NCBI GenBank assembly: GCA_045121095.1
Contig: JBGVFN010000168.1
Coordinates: 1-13,320, forward strand
Origin: TWA4 sp045121095
Lineage (GTDB): Bacteria; Bacillota; Clostridia; Lachnospirales; Lachnospiraceae
Direction: 5' to 3'
Length of the DNA: 13,320 nt
Below, piece after piece: positions 6,731 to 12,456 of this stretch. Numbering within the stretch: the stretch's first letter is position 1; the number at the start of each line of letters is the position of its first letter. The position numbers and the translations under genes are program-made. The notes beneath the pieces were generated by a model, which worked only from the letters and a program-made list of their open reading frames with translations, searched no databases and had not been told where the DNA came from.

Positions 6731-7518
6731 GGAAATTAATCAAACATGATATAAAAGAAATGGCAAATTGGTATCTGCCCTTGTATCTGCTTTATGCAGG
6801 CATTGCAGTAGCATTTATCATTATGCTGCAGATTGTGATACGAAATCCTGCATTGACAGAAAATGAAGATGCGCTGTTTGGAAATGTATTCGGAGCCCTG
6901 ACCATTGCATTTATTCTGGCAGTTGTGGCGCTGCTTTTGTTAAATATACTAATTACCGTATATTACTTTTACCGGAAATTTGTTTCGGAAGAGGCCTATC
7001 TGACCATGACACTGCCGGTGGAGCCCTGGGAACATATCCTGAGCAAGATGCTGAGCAGTGCAGTATGGCAGCTGATTACCTGGATTTTATTTATTTTATC
7101 CATGGGACTGCTTTTATTAACAAGTGGAGCTGCAGAGGAACTGGCTCTTGGGGTGGATGAGCAGCTTACTTTAAAAACGGTATGGATTCAGGTATCTCAC
7201 GAAATCGGTCTGAATATAGGAAGCATTTTTTTAGGCATTGTTTATGGAATTTTGAGTTTCATTACATCACCGTTAAAATATTATGCATCCATCTCTCTGG
7301 GGCAGCTGTTCCAGAAGCGTAAAGTGCTTATGGCGGTTGTAGCATATGTGGCCATCAGCATTGCCACCGCCACCATCACATCCAGCAGCATGTTGGGATT
7401 GTTTACAGACAGCCTTGTTGGAATTCTTGCGATTTCTATTGTTGAAGTATTGATTGCATCTGTGGTATATTTTGCGATTTCGGTTTATTTCCTCGGAAAA
7501 AGGCTGAATCTGGAATAA
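6724..7518 (+). CDS. ABC-2-type permease subunit
   Basis: A 264-residue integral membrane protein with about six predicted membrane segments, near residues 16-39, 55-83, 110-132, 160-183, 200-217 and 231-255, and a short basic C-terminal end. It has no signal peptide beyond the first helix. The gene starts inside the end of the ATPase gene, so the two are certainly expressed together and probably form a homodimeric permease with two ATPase subunits. A cytoplasmic loop, FYRKFVSEEAYLTMTLPVEP, between segments 2 and 3 is the likely coupling region and is typical of this permease type. Transport direction and substrate are unknown; in relatives of this operon type the function is often antimicrobial or envelope-stress resistance. 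Confidence 0.88.
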   Translation: MLGKLIKHDIKEMANWYLPLYLLYAGIAVAFIIMLQIVIRNPALTENEDALFGNVFGALTIAFILAVVALLLLNILITVYYFYRKFVSEEAYLTMTLPVEPWEHILSKMLSSAVWQLITWILFILSMGLLLLTSGAAEELALGVDEQLTLKTVWIQVSHEIGLNIGSIFLGIVYGILSFITSPLKYYASISLGQLFQKRKVLMAVVAYVAISIATATITSSSMLGLFTDSLVGILAISIVEVLIASVVYFAISVYFLGKRLNLE

Positions 7519-7572
7519 TGTATCGTTAAAAATCATATTCTGGTGAAAACTAACGCGAAAACGTTCGCTGTA

Positions 7573-7588
7573 GAGCGTGTTTGAAAAA
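7573..7588. repeat. Single arm of the inverted-repeat element, copy 3
   Basis: GAGCGTGTTTGAAAAA is identical to the left arm of copy 2, but no core or right arm follows. Instead an A-rich stretch leads into the terminator at 7601-7645. It is a solo arm or a truncated copy. Confidence 0.6.
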
Positions 7589-7589
7589 G

Positions 7590-7650
7590 GAAAAGAAAAA
7601 GGATGCTGCCGTAATATTATGAATATTACGGTAACATCCTTTTTTCTTTC
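7590..7650. terminator. Bidirectional intrinsic terminator
   Basis: GGATGCTGCCGTAATATT (7601-7618) pairs with AATATTACGGTAACATCC (7622-7639) with one mismatch and a wobble. T-rich sequence follows on + and A-rich sequence precedes it, so it works on both strands. It closes the ABC operon on + and ssrA on -, whose mature 3' end lies 10 bases from the T-run. Confidence 0.92.
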
Positions 7651-7659
7651 CATATCTAA

Positions 7660-8002
7660 TGGACCTGGCGGGAATCGAACCCGCGTCCGAAAACCTGTCC
7701 ATCCAAGTGTCTCCCATCACAGTTTCCGTTTTAACATTCCCTCCGCTTCACGCCCGGAAACAGGCTTAAAGCTTCAGTAGCTTCATAAATGCTTTCTACT
7801 CCGCAAAGCTTTGGAGCAAAAGTTCCTCACCAATACGATGCCGGTGACTTAGATGGTGAGCACTCTAAGGCCGACAGCTGCCATTAGGCAGCGTATGCTA
7901 AATTATCTTCAGCGTTTATTTTTAATTCCGTTTTGATACGCAGTCACGGTCTGCGAATGGCTGCTCAGACTTCGAAATCCCCGTCGAAACCAGTACAAGC
8001 CC
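7660..8002 (-). ncRNA. ssrA: Transfer-messenger RNA (tmRNA)
   Basis: Rescues ribosomes stalled on broken mRNA and tags the product for proteolysis. The 3' part ends in a T-arm GCGGG-TTCGATT-CCCGC followed by CAGGTCC and the discriminator A. The CCA is not encoded. The 5' end GGGCTTG pairs fully with CAGGTCC through a G3-U wobble, the alanine identity element. The D-like region TACTGGTTTCGACGGGG follows. The message part (7884-7916) reads Asn-Ala-Glu-Asp-Asn-Leu-Ala-Tyr-Ala-Ala-stop. It is a one-piece, non-permuted tmRNA of about 343 bases. The gene has its own strong promoter and a terminator just beyond the 3' end. Confidence 0.96.
7884..7916 (-). other. tmRNA tag-peptide reading frame
   Basis: The inferred resume codon is AAC (7914-7916), and the tag is NAEDNLAYAA followed by TAA. 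With the charged alanine, the added peptide would be ANAEDNLAYAA. The usual tag end is LAA; here the last four residues are AYAA. The resume codon is placed by comparison with clostridial tags and could be one codon off. Confidence 0.75.
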
Positions 8003-8045
8003 CTGGTTTAAGACACAGATTGCTGAAACATCTGTCGTGATGTTC

Positions 8046-8074
8046 ATCTTATCACGGCAAATGTTTCATGTCAA
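8046..8074 (-). promoter_or_regulatory. Sigma-A promoter of ssrA
   Basis: On the minus strand TTGACA (8069-8074), 17-base spacer, TAAGAT (8046-8051). Transcription would start near 8039, leaving about 36 bases to be removed by RNase P before the mature 5' end. Confidence 0.88.
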
Positions 8075-8150
8075 GGGCAATTGTGTATTTTAAACTGACA
8101 GTTTCATGACAATTTGTTACAAAGTTTGTTTAAGAATTTGTGTCATCCTT

Positions 8151-8182
8151 TTTTACTGTTACTTTGCTTTTACTGTTACTTT
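8151..8182. repeat. 15-bp direct repeat at the end of yggS
   Basis: TTTTACTGTTACTTT occurs at 8151-8165 and again at 8168-8182. The second copy spans the yggS stop codon. It looks like a small duplication of the gene's 3' end; no clear terminator for yggS is visible before the ssrA promoter. Confidence 0.7.
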
Positions 8183-8874
8183 ACTGCGTAATTTCTTTCG
8201 CCAAAGATTGCGGTTCCTACACGAACCATGGTGGCACCTTCTTCGATTGCCACTTCAAAGTCATTGGTCATGCCCATGGAAAGCTCGGTCATTTCCACAC
8301 CGGGAATATTCTTGGCTTTTAACTGGTCACGCAGATTGCGCATAGCCTGAAAATGGACTCTGTTTTCTTCGGGATCATCTACGAAAGGTGCAATGGTCAT
8401 AAGGCCGCGAACCTGCAGATTGGGAAGTTCAGCAATGGCGCGGACCAGTGCTTCTGTTTCGGATGCATCAATTCCGTCCTTGGAATCTTCCTGTGCCATG
8501 TTGACTTCAATCAGTACGGGAACTTTGTCTACGCCCTTTTTCACGGCTTCTTTCTGGATTTCTTCTGCCAAACGAAGAGAGTCCACGGAATGGATCAGAC
8601 ATGCCTTGTCAACGATGTATTTGACCTTGTTGCGCTGCAGATGACCGATCAGATGCCAGTTCAGAGGTTCCTTGATTTCTTCTATTTTATTGCACATTTC
8701 CTGCACTTTGTTTTCACCGAAGTCTTTGGTACCGGTTTCCATGATTTCACGGATCAGTTCCACGGGCTTTGTCTTGCTGACTGCAATCAGCAGAACTTCT
8801 TCTCTGGCGCGGCCTGCACGGTCACAAGCGGCCTGAACGCGGGATTCAACTTCCATCAGATTTTCTTTTACCAT
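8176..8874 (-). CDS. yggS: YggS-family pyridoxal phosphate homeostasis protein
   Basis: A 232-residue cytosolic PLP-binding protein with an alanine-racemase-like single barrel but no known enzyme activity; the family (YggS, YlmE, PROSC) maintains the PLP pool and amino-acid balance. The PLP-binding lysine is Lys34 in LLIAVSKTKP. Other family blocks are DFGENKVQE, WHLIGHLQRNKVKYIV, HSVDS, VLIEVNMAQEDSKDG, GLMTIAP and the C-terminal phosphate-binding region LSMGMTNDFEVAIEEGATMVRVGTAIFG. A near-perfect AGGAGG lies 8 bases before the ATG at 8874. In many Firmicutes yggS lies with sepF and division genes; here it stands alone between ssrA and a transporter. Confidence 0.95.
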   Translation of the reverse strand: MVKENLMEVESRVQAACDRAGRAREEVLLIAVSKTKPVELIREIMETGTKDFGENKVQEMCNKIEEIKEPLNWHLIGHLQRNKVKYIVDKACLIHSVDSLRLAEEIQKEAVKKGVDKVPVLIEVNMAQEDSKDGIDASETEALVRAIAELPNLQVRGLMTIAPFVDDPEENRVHFQAMRNLRDQLKAKNIPGVEMTELSMGMTNDFEVAIEEGATMVRVGTAIFGERNYAVK

Positions 8875-8911
8875 ATATCTTTGCCTCCTGTAAAATATTG
8901 GAAACTATTTT

Positions 8912-8945
8912 GTAACATAACTCAATCATCCGATTGAACTGTTAC
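8912..8945. promoter_or_regulatory. 34-bp palindrome between the yggS promoter and start codon
   Basis: GTAACA at one end and TGTTAC at the other enclose TCAATC-ATCC-GATTGA. It overlaps the predicted yggS start point (near 8940), so it could be an operator or a leader hairpin. It is AT-rich with no U-run. Confidence 0.55.
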
Positions 8946-8946
8946 T

Positions 8947-8974
8947 ATTTTACACGATTTTTCAAATAAAGCAA
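8947..8974 (-). promoter_or_regulatory. Possible promoter of yggS
   Basis: On the minus strand TTGCTT (8969-8974), 16-base spacer, TAAAAT (8947-8952), about 75 bases before the start codon. A moderate match. Confidence 0.45.
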
Positions 8975-9012
8975 CTGTAATCAGGTTTTTAAAATATCCT
9001 GGTTCAGACATC

Positions 9013-9041
9013 TTGACGGAATTACGGGACTGCGGTATTCT
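9013..9041 (+). promoter_or_regulatory. Possible promoter of the thrE pair
   Basis: TTGACG (9013-9018), 17-base spacer, TATTCT (9036-9041), giving a start near 9048 and a leader that contains the whole 9065-9138 inverted repeat. Confidence 0.5.
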
Positions 9042-9064
9042 TGCATAGATATGGCTTATAGTTC

Positions 9065-9138
9065 GAGCGTATTTGAAAATTTGAAAAATCGTAACAGTTC
9101 AGCAGGGTCTGAATAGAAAGGATGTTTTAAATACGCTC
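9065..9138. repeat. Inverted-repeat element, copy 4 (different core)
   Basis: Arms GAGCGTATTTGAAAA (9065-9079) and TTTTAAATACGCTC (9125-9138) are variants of the copy 2 arms, and GAGCGTATTT pairs with AAATACGCTC exactly. The core differs: it holds GTAACAGTTCAGCAG (9091-9105), which recurs at 11980-11994, instead of the CACGCAGTCTGCACA core. It lies 20 bases before the thrE start and would fold in the mRNA leader. Confidence 0.6.
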
Positions 9139-9158
9139 AGTGTGGGGAAAGAACATCT

Positions 9159-9926
9159 ATGAAACATCAAAAAGAAAAAAAGGGTGCCATGCTGCATCAG
9201 CTTCTGGATATAGGAGAAGCGCTGTTGGCCAATGGCGCAGAGGTCGGCCGGGTGGAGGATACGCTGACCCGTATGGGGATGGCCTATGGGGCGGTTCGCA
9301 TGAATGTATTTGTGATTACATCCAGTGTAGTGGTGACTATGACATTTCCGGATGGAACCGAATGGACCCAGACCAGAAGAATTTTTAATCCGGGCGGAAC
9401 GGATTTTACAAAATTAGAAGCTTTAAATGCATTGAGCCGTCGTTTTTGTGAAAAGACCATGTCGGCAGAAGAATTGCATGAGGAACTGGTGAAATTGGAC
9501 CGGAAGAACCTGCGCAGACGTTCTTTGTATCTGGGAAGTATGCTGGCGGCGGGCAGTTTTGCCATTTTCTTTGGTGGAAATCTGCCGGATGGAGTGATAG
9601 CAGCTGTTTTTGCAGTGCTGATCTGTTATTTACAGGAGACCATTACGCCCATCTGTCCGAACCGGGTCACATTTAATCTGCTTGCTTCCTTTTTTTCAGG
9701 TCTTGGAATCTGCGCATGTGCCAGGATCATGCCATTTTTACATGCAGATAAAATTATGATCGGAGATATTATGCTTTTGATACCGGGAATTGCCATGACC
9801 AATTCCATACGAAATATTCTGGTGGGAAATACAATTTCCGGAATTATGCGTTTGATCGAGAGTTTGTTATGGGCAGGTGCGCTGGCCTGTGGCTATATGA
9901 CAGCAATCTGGTTTTTTGGAGGTTGA
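9159..9926 (+). CDS. Threonine/serine exporter family protein, larger half (ThrE N-terminal / YjjP-like)
   Basis: A 255-residue membrane protein of the DUF1212 family. The first 110 or so residues are soluble and carry the conserved family block (LLDIGEALLANGAEVGRVEDTL, then the FVITSSVVVTM and RRIFNPGGTDFTKL segments). About five hydrophobic segments follow (near 124-168, 171-193 and 200-253). Corynebacterial ThrE is one fused protein; here, as in E. coli YjjP/YjjB, it is split in two genes. Substrates of split relatives include threonine/serine and succinate, so the substrate here is uncertain. GGGGAAAG lies 8 bases before ATG 9159. The next gene encodes the missing half. Confidence 0.88.
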   Translation: MKHQKEKKGAMLHQLLDIGEALLANGAEVGRVEDTLTRMGMAYGAVRMNVFVITSSVVVTMTFPDGTEWTQTRRIFNPGGTDFTKLEALNALSRRFCEKTMSAEELHEELVKLDRKNLRRRSLYLGSMLAAGSFAIFFGGNLPDGVIAAVFAVLICYLQETITPICPNRVTFNLLASFFSGLGICACARIMPFLHADKIMIGDIMLLIPGIAMTNSIRNILVGNTISGIMRLIESLLWAGALACGYMTAIWFFGG

Positions 9927-9931
9927 GTTTG

Positions 9932-10390
9932 ATGGAAACAATCATTGTGGAAATGGTGACAAGTATGGCAGGCTCTTTCGGATTCTGCCTTTTGTTTCAC
10001 GTGCGCAGACAACTGCTGCTGCCGGCATCATTAGGGGGCTTTTTTTGCTGGATCATCTATCTTGCTGCAATTCATACGATGGAAGGAAGCTTTTTTCCTT
10101 GTCTTTTTGCCTCTGCTTTCGGGGCATTTTATGCAGAAATTCTGGCCAGACTTTTGAAAGCACCCGCAACAATCTTTTTCCTTCCGGCAGTAGTGCCTTT
10201 GATTCCAGGGGGATCTCTGTATTATACCATGAGCTATGCAGTACAGAATCACTGGGAACAGTCCCAGGCTTATGGCTCTGTGACCATGCGATCTGCTCTT
10301 GGAATAGCCGTAGGAGCCAGTTTGATATGGGCATTCACAGACATGACACGGAAATTGCTGCTGTACAGAGCAAATTCAGGAAACATATAG
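9932..10390 (+). CDS. Threonine/serine exporter family protein, smaller half (ThrE C-terminal / YjjB-like)
   Basis: A 152-residue membrane protein of the DUF3815 family with about four hydrophobic segments: near 5-20, 27-46, 50-66 and 75-95, plus a final one near 120-135. The conserved centre, FFLPAVVPLIPGGSLYYTMSYAV, is the family hallmark. ATG 9932 is preferred: it follows the previous stop by 5 bases, and GGAGG (9918-9922) spans the end of the upstream gene. A longer in-frame start would read back into that gene. It presumably forms a complex with the larger half. Confidence 0.87.
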   Translation: METIIVEMVTSMAGSFGFCLLFHVRRQLLLPASLGGFFCWIIYLAAIHTMEGSFFPCLFASAFGAFYAEILARLLKAPATIFFLPAVVPLIPGGSLYYTMSYAVQNHWEQSQAYGSVTMRSALGIAVGASLIWAFTDMTRKLLLYRANSGNI

Positions 10391-10440
10391 CAGCTTTATA
10401 AAGCGAATTCAGCCAAAGCACAGCAGCTTTATATGGAACA
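10391..10440. other. Short intergenic stretch with a direct repeat
   Basis: GCAGCTTTATA occurs twice, near 10389-10399 and 10424-10434, straddling the end of the small thrE gene. No terminator is recognisable for the thrE pair. Confidence 0.45.
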
Positions 10441-10460
10441 ATTTTCCATAGTATGATACA

Positions 10461-10566
10461 ATAAAGAGGTGCGGTGACTATTACTACAGTGAACGTTTAT
10501 TTTTACAAAAAACGTAAATGGGCGGAATTACAGGTCTGTAATGGAGCCCTCACTACCTCTATTTAG
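10461..10566 (+). ncRNA. Candidate structured RNA of unknown family
   Basis: The + strand folds into a closed multi-stem form. P1 is AGAGGU (10465-10470) with ACCUCU (10555-10560), continued by GGUGA (10473-10477) with UCACU (10550-10554) around a 2-base GC bulge. A long hairpin stacks directly on it: GGGC (10520-10523) with GCCC (10546-10549), a symmetric GGA/GGA internal loop, then AUUACAG/CUGUAAU (10527-10533, 10536-10542). A further AT-rich stem, ACGTTT with AAACGT, lies near 10493-10515. TACAAT (10457-10462) is a possible -10 just before it. GGA/GGA can form sheared G-A pairs only on the + strand. It lies between convergent genes, so it is not obviously a leader of anything. No U-run ends it. 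The 5' part GAGGUGCG resembles the start of lysine riboswitches, but the rest does not. Confidence 0.45.
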
Positions 10567-10580
10567 ATAAAGTTACGTTA

Positions 10581-11708
10581 TCAATGTTCGCTCTGGCTGT
10601 TTCCTGCCTTATAATTATAAACAGGCCGGATAATCTGCTGGATTTTTACGGTTTCTGTAATTTGCTCCTGAATTTCTTCCAGACGCCGATAGGCAAATGG
10701 CGCTTCGTCCAGTGTTTCTCTTCCGATGCAGCTGCTGTAGATTCCTTTCATTTCTGTTTTGAACTGTGAAACCGTATATCCGGTGCAGACATCCTTCCGA
10801 TTCATAATTCGGCCAGCCCCATGGGGTGCTGAATGATTCCATTGTGCATTCCCCAGCCCTTCTCCTAAAATAATGCCGTCACGCATATTAACAGGAATAA
10901 TCACTTTCTCTCCGGCCTTTGCTGAAATGGCACCTTTTCGCAGAATTTTTTCTGTTTGGCTGGTATCCACATAATTGTGGACGGAAGAATAAACCTCTTC
11001 CAGTTTCCATTTCATCCCTTTTGCCAGCTCATCCAAAATACATTCTCTGTTCAGGGTCGCAAATTCCTGCACAATTAGCAGGTCATGAAGATATGCTTCC
11101 ATCAAATCCCCTTCCAGCCAGGTTAATTCATAAGGAACCTGTACTCCCTGAGATTTCAGCAGGCGATACCCCTCCTTCAGATAGTATTCGGTTACTTCCT
11201 GACCCAGATGGCGGCTGCCTGAATGGATGACCGCATAAAGATTACCTTCTTTGTCCTGGTCCAGCTCAATAAAATGATTTCCACTGCCTAAAGTTCCAAG
11301 ACTTAATTCTGCTTTTTCCTGCATTATTGCCTTTTTACAGTATAACTCGGAAAAATCAAAATCTTCACAAAAACGATGTGGCTTTTTTCTAATGGAAAAG
11401 CCCGAGGGAATCTGGCCTCTGATGACTTTATCCAGCTTCTGAAATTCCACCTTTTTGGCTTTTATTCTGGCCAAGGTAACACCACAGCCGATATCAATTC
11501 CTATTAAATTAGGAAGAATCTGATTTCCCAATGTGGTGGTTAATCCAATGGTGGCCACTTTTCCAGGATGAACATCGGGCATAACCCGGATTTTACATCC
11601 CTTTAATGCCTCCTGATCGCAAAGCTGCTGAATCTGTGCCAGAGCGTATTCATCAATGTTATCGGTAAATATATTTGCTGAAGTGTAGATTCCGTTTACT
11701 ATTTTCAT
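10581..11708 (-). CDS. rtcB: RtcB-family RNA ligase
   Basis: GTP- and Mn-dependent ligase that joins RNA 2',3'-cyclic phosphate (or 3'-phosphate) ends to 5'-OH ends; in bacteria it is used for RNA repair. At 375 residues it is close to the usual bacterial length. Metal and catalytic residues expected for the family are present: MPDVHPG (43-49), IDIGCG with Asp72 and Cys75, GSGNHFIEL (141-149) with His145, HSGSRHLG (162-169) with His162, SVHNYVD with His244, and HGAGR (296-300) with His296 as the guanylylated histidine. No archease or RtcR regulator is adjacent. The start at 11708 fits the family N terminus, but the closest ribosome site, AAGGA, is about 15 bases away, longer than normal. Confidence 0.93.
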   Translation of the reverse strand: MKIVNGIYTSANIFTDNIDEYALAQIQQLCDQEALKGCKIRVMPDVHPGKVATIGLTTTLGNQILPNLIGIDIGCGVTLARIKAKKVEFQKLDKVIRGQIPSGFSIRKKPHRFCEDFDFSELYCKKAIMQEKAELSLGTLGSGNHFIELDQDKEGNLYAVIHSGSRHLGQEVTEYYLKEGYRLLKSQGVQVPYELTWLEGDLMEAYLHDLLIVQEFATLNRECILDELAKGMKWKLEEVYSSVHNYVDTSQTEKILRKGAISAKAGEKVIIPVNMRDGIILGEGLGNAQWNHSAPHGAGRIMNRKDVCTGYTVSQFKTEMKGIYSSCIGRETLDEAPFAYRRLEEIQEQITETVKIQQIIRPVYNYKAGNSQSEH

Positions 11709-11763
11709 AAAAATCGTTTTTTATCCTTTCTCTTAGTATGACTCACGCTAGTTAGTCGGTTGT

Positions 11764-11840
11764 TTCACGCAGAATAAATTTTCAGTCTGCACAGCGGAGA
11801 AGATGTTTTCTGCAAAAAAAGCGCAAAAAAACACCTCCGC
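11764..11840. repeat. Repeat remnant and imperfect hairpin upstream of rtcB
   Basis: CACGCAG (11766-11772) and TCTGCACA (11785-11792) resemble the inverted-repeat core split by a short insertion. GCGGAG (11794-11799) then pairs with CTCCGC (11835-11840), with TGTTTT/AAAACA inside. This looks like degenerate repeat material; no gene is visible. Confidence 0.4.
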
Positions 11841-11942
11841 ACGATACGAAGTTCAATAGTCAATCGACCGGATATTGTCCATTAGCTCTTGTCCATTGGC
11901 TATTATCCATTGACCGGCGTATCGTATATATCAGAGATGCGG
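11837..11942. repeat. Imperfect inverted repeat enclosing three 14-bp tandem units
   Basis: CCGC plus CGATACG (11842-11848) at the left face CGTATCG (11918-11924) and GCGG (11939-11942) at the right. Inside, three tandem 14-bp units of the form WTTRTCCATTRRCY run at 11874-11887, 11888-11901 and 11902-11915. It has the look of a small palindromic repetitive element and contains no ORF. Confidence 0.65.
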
Positions 11943-11994
11943 ATTGTCCAACGAAATCTTAGAAAAATCTTAGAGAGTTGTAACAGTTCAGCAG

Positions 11995-12069
11995 AAAGTA
12001 AACTGTCTTAAAGTAAACTGTCTTAAAGTGAACTGTCTTAAATAGTTTTAAATAATCTTAAATAGTCTT
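11995..12069. repeat. Tandem repeats: three 15-bp then three 10-bp units
   Basis: AAAGTAAACTGTCTT occurs twice (11995-12009, 12010-12024), then once with one change (12025-12039), then shrinks to AAATAGTTTT, AAATAATCTT and AAATAGTCTT (12040-12069). The 10-bp units look like the 15-bp unit with its middle removed. The array lies directly downstream of the 31-codon minus-strand ORF. Confidence 0.8.
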
Positions 12070-12077
12070 GAATATAT

Positions 12078-12173
12078 CTATTTCCAGACCGCATGAGGAC
12101 AACCTGCTCTCCGTTTACTACTAATTACTACTAAATTACCATTCATTTTTACCATGTTCTGTATCACAGTCAT
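12078..12173 (-). CDS. Candidate 31-residue small protein
   Basis: I do not recognise this peptide. It starts MTVIQNMVKM and ends AGCPHAVWK; it is short and basic, with a hydrophobic NLVVI centre, one Cys and one Trp, and no membrane helix or signal peptide. It is reported because its expression signals are unusually good: AAAGGAGG (12180-12187) sits 6 bases before the ATG, and a TTGACA-N17-TAAACT promoter lies about 70 bases upstream, both on the minus strand. It could be a small protein, a leader peptide, or the first cistron of a transcript running through the tandem array toward rtcB 370 bp downstream. An overlapping plus-strand frame has no ribosome site and looks spurious. Confidence 0.5.
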   Translation of the reverse strand: MTVIQNMVKMNGNLVVISSKRRAGCPHAVWK

Positions 12174-12242
12174 AATTGTCCTCCTTTCTTTGCCTGGTTT
12201 CTTTGTTTCTAATAATGATGCAAAAGCTGTACGCTTTGTTCC

Positions 12243-12271
12243 AGTTTACATATTTATAGCTATATTGTCAA
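12243..12271 (-). promoter_or_regulatory. Sigma-A promoter for the 31-codon ORF
   Basis: On the minus strand TTGACA (12266-12271), 17-base spacer, TAAACT (12243-12248), giving a start near 12236 and a leader of about 63 bases. It may also serve rtcB, for which no nearer promoter is convincing. Confidence 0.65.
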
Positions 12272-12317
12272 TCAACTGGCGGTTGAATGTTAAAATACGA
12301 AAAGCTGATTTTCCGAT

Positions 12318-12358
12318 TAAAATTACTGTTTATAAGCAAACTTGACACAGTAATTTTA
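12318..12358. promoter_or_regulatory. Perfect 12-bp inverted repeat between divergent promoters
   Basis: TAAAATTACTGT (12318-12329) and ACAGTAATTTTA (12347-12358) are exact complements with a 17-base spacer. The half-motif TTACTGT recurs at 12383-12389. It lies between the minus-strand promoter at 12243-12271 and the DUF3786 gene, and could be an operator or a protective hairpin. Confidence 0.55.
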
Positions 12359-12409
12359 TCAAAATCATGCTCTGTTGAATAGTTACTGTAAAAAAATGGC
12401 AGAATGATG

Positions 12410-12415
12410 TATAAT
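12410..12415 (+). promoter_or_regulatory. Probable -10 box of the DUF3786 gene
   Basis: A consensus TATAAT stands 41 bases before the start codon. The -35 region at the right distance (TGTAAA, 12387-12392) is poor, which could mean dependence on an activator. Confidence 0.55.
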
Positions 12416-12456
12416 ACATGATGGAAATATTTTAACGAACAGGAGATTTATTACCT

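Noticed and set aside
7577..7780. Plus-strand ORF over the terminator and the tmRNA 3' part
   Set aside because: It is antisense to the tmRNA tRNA-like end and has no ribosome site.
7660..8003. Apparent mismatches in the tmRNA acceptor stem
   Set aside because: They appear only if the 5' end is placed at the first of four G residues (8003). Starting at 8002, GGGCTTG pairs fully with CAGGTCC, including the expected G3-U wobble.
8353..8937. Long plus-strand ORF of 194 codons opposite yggS
   Set aside because: Its frame mirrors the coding strand of a clear YggS gene, its composition is unlike a real protein, and it has no start signals.
10461..10566. Lysine riboswitch
   Set aside because: Only the first bases (GAGGTGCG) resemble it; the element is too short, lacks the conserved inner core and has no lysine gene downstream.
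11837..12069. CRISPR array
   Set aside because: The repeats are direct tandem units of 10-15 bp without spacers, and no cas genes are present.
12154..12345. Plus-strand 63-codon ORF with a hydrophobic start
   Set aside because: No ribosome site; it overlaps the minus-strand ORF, its ribosome site and its promoter, which are all well formed.
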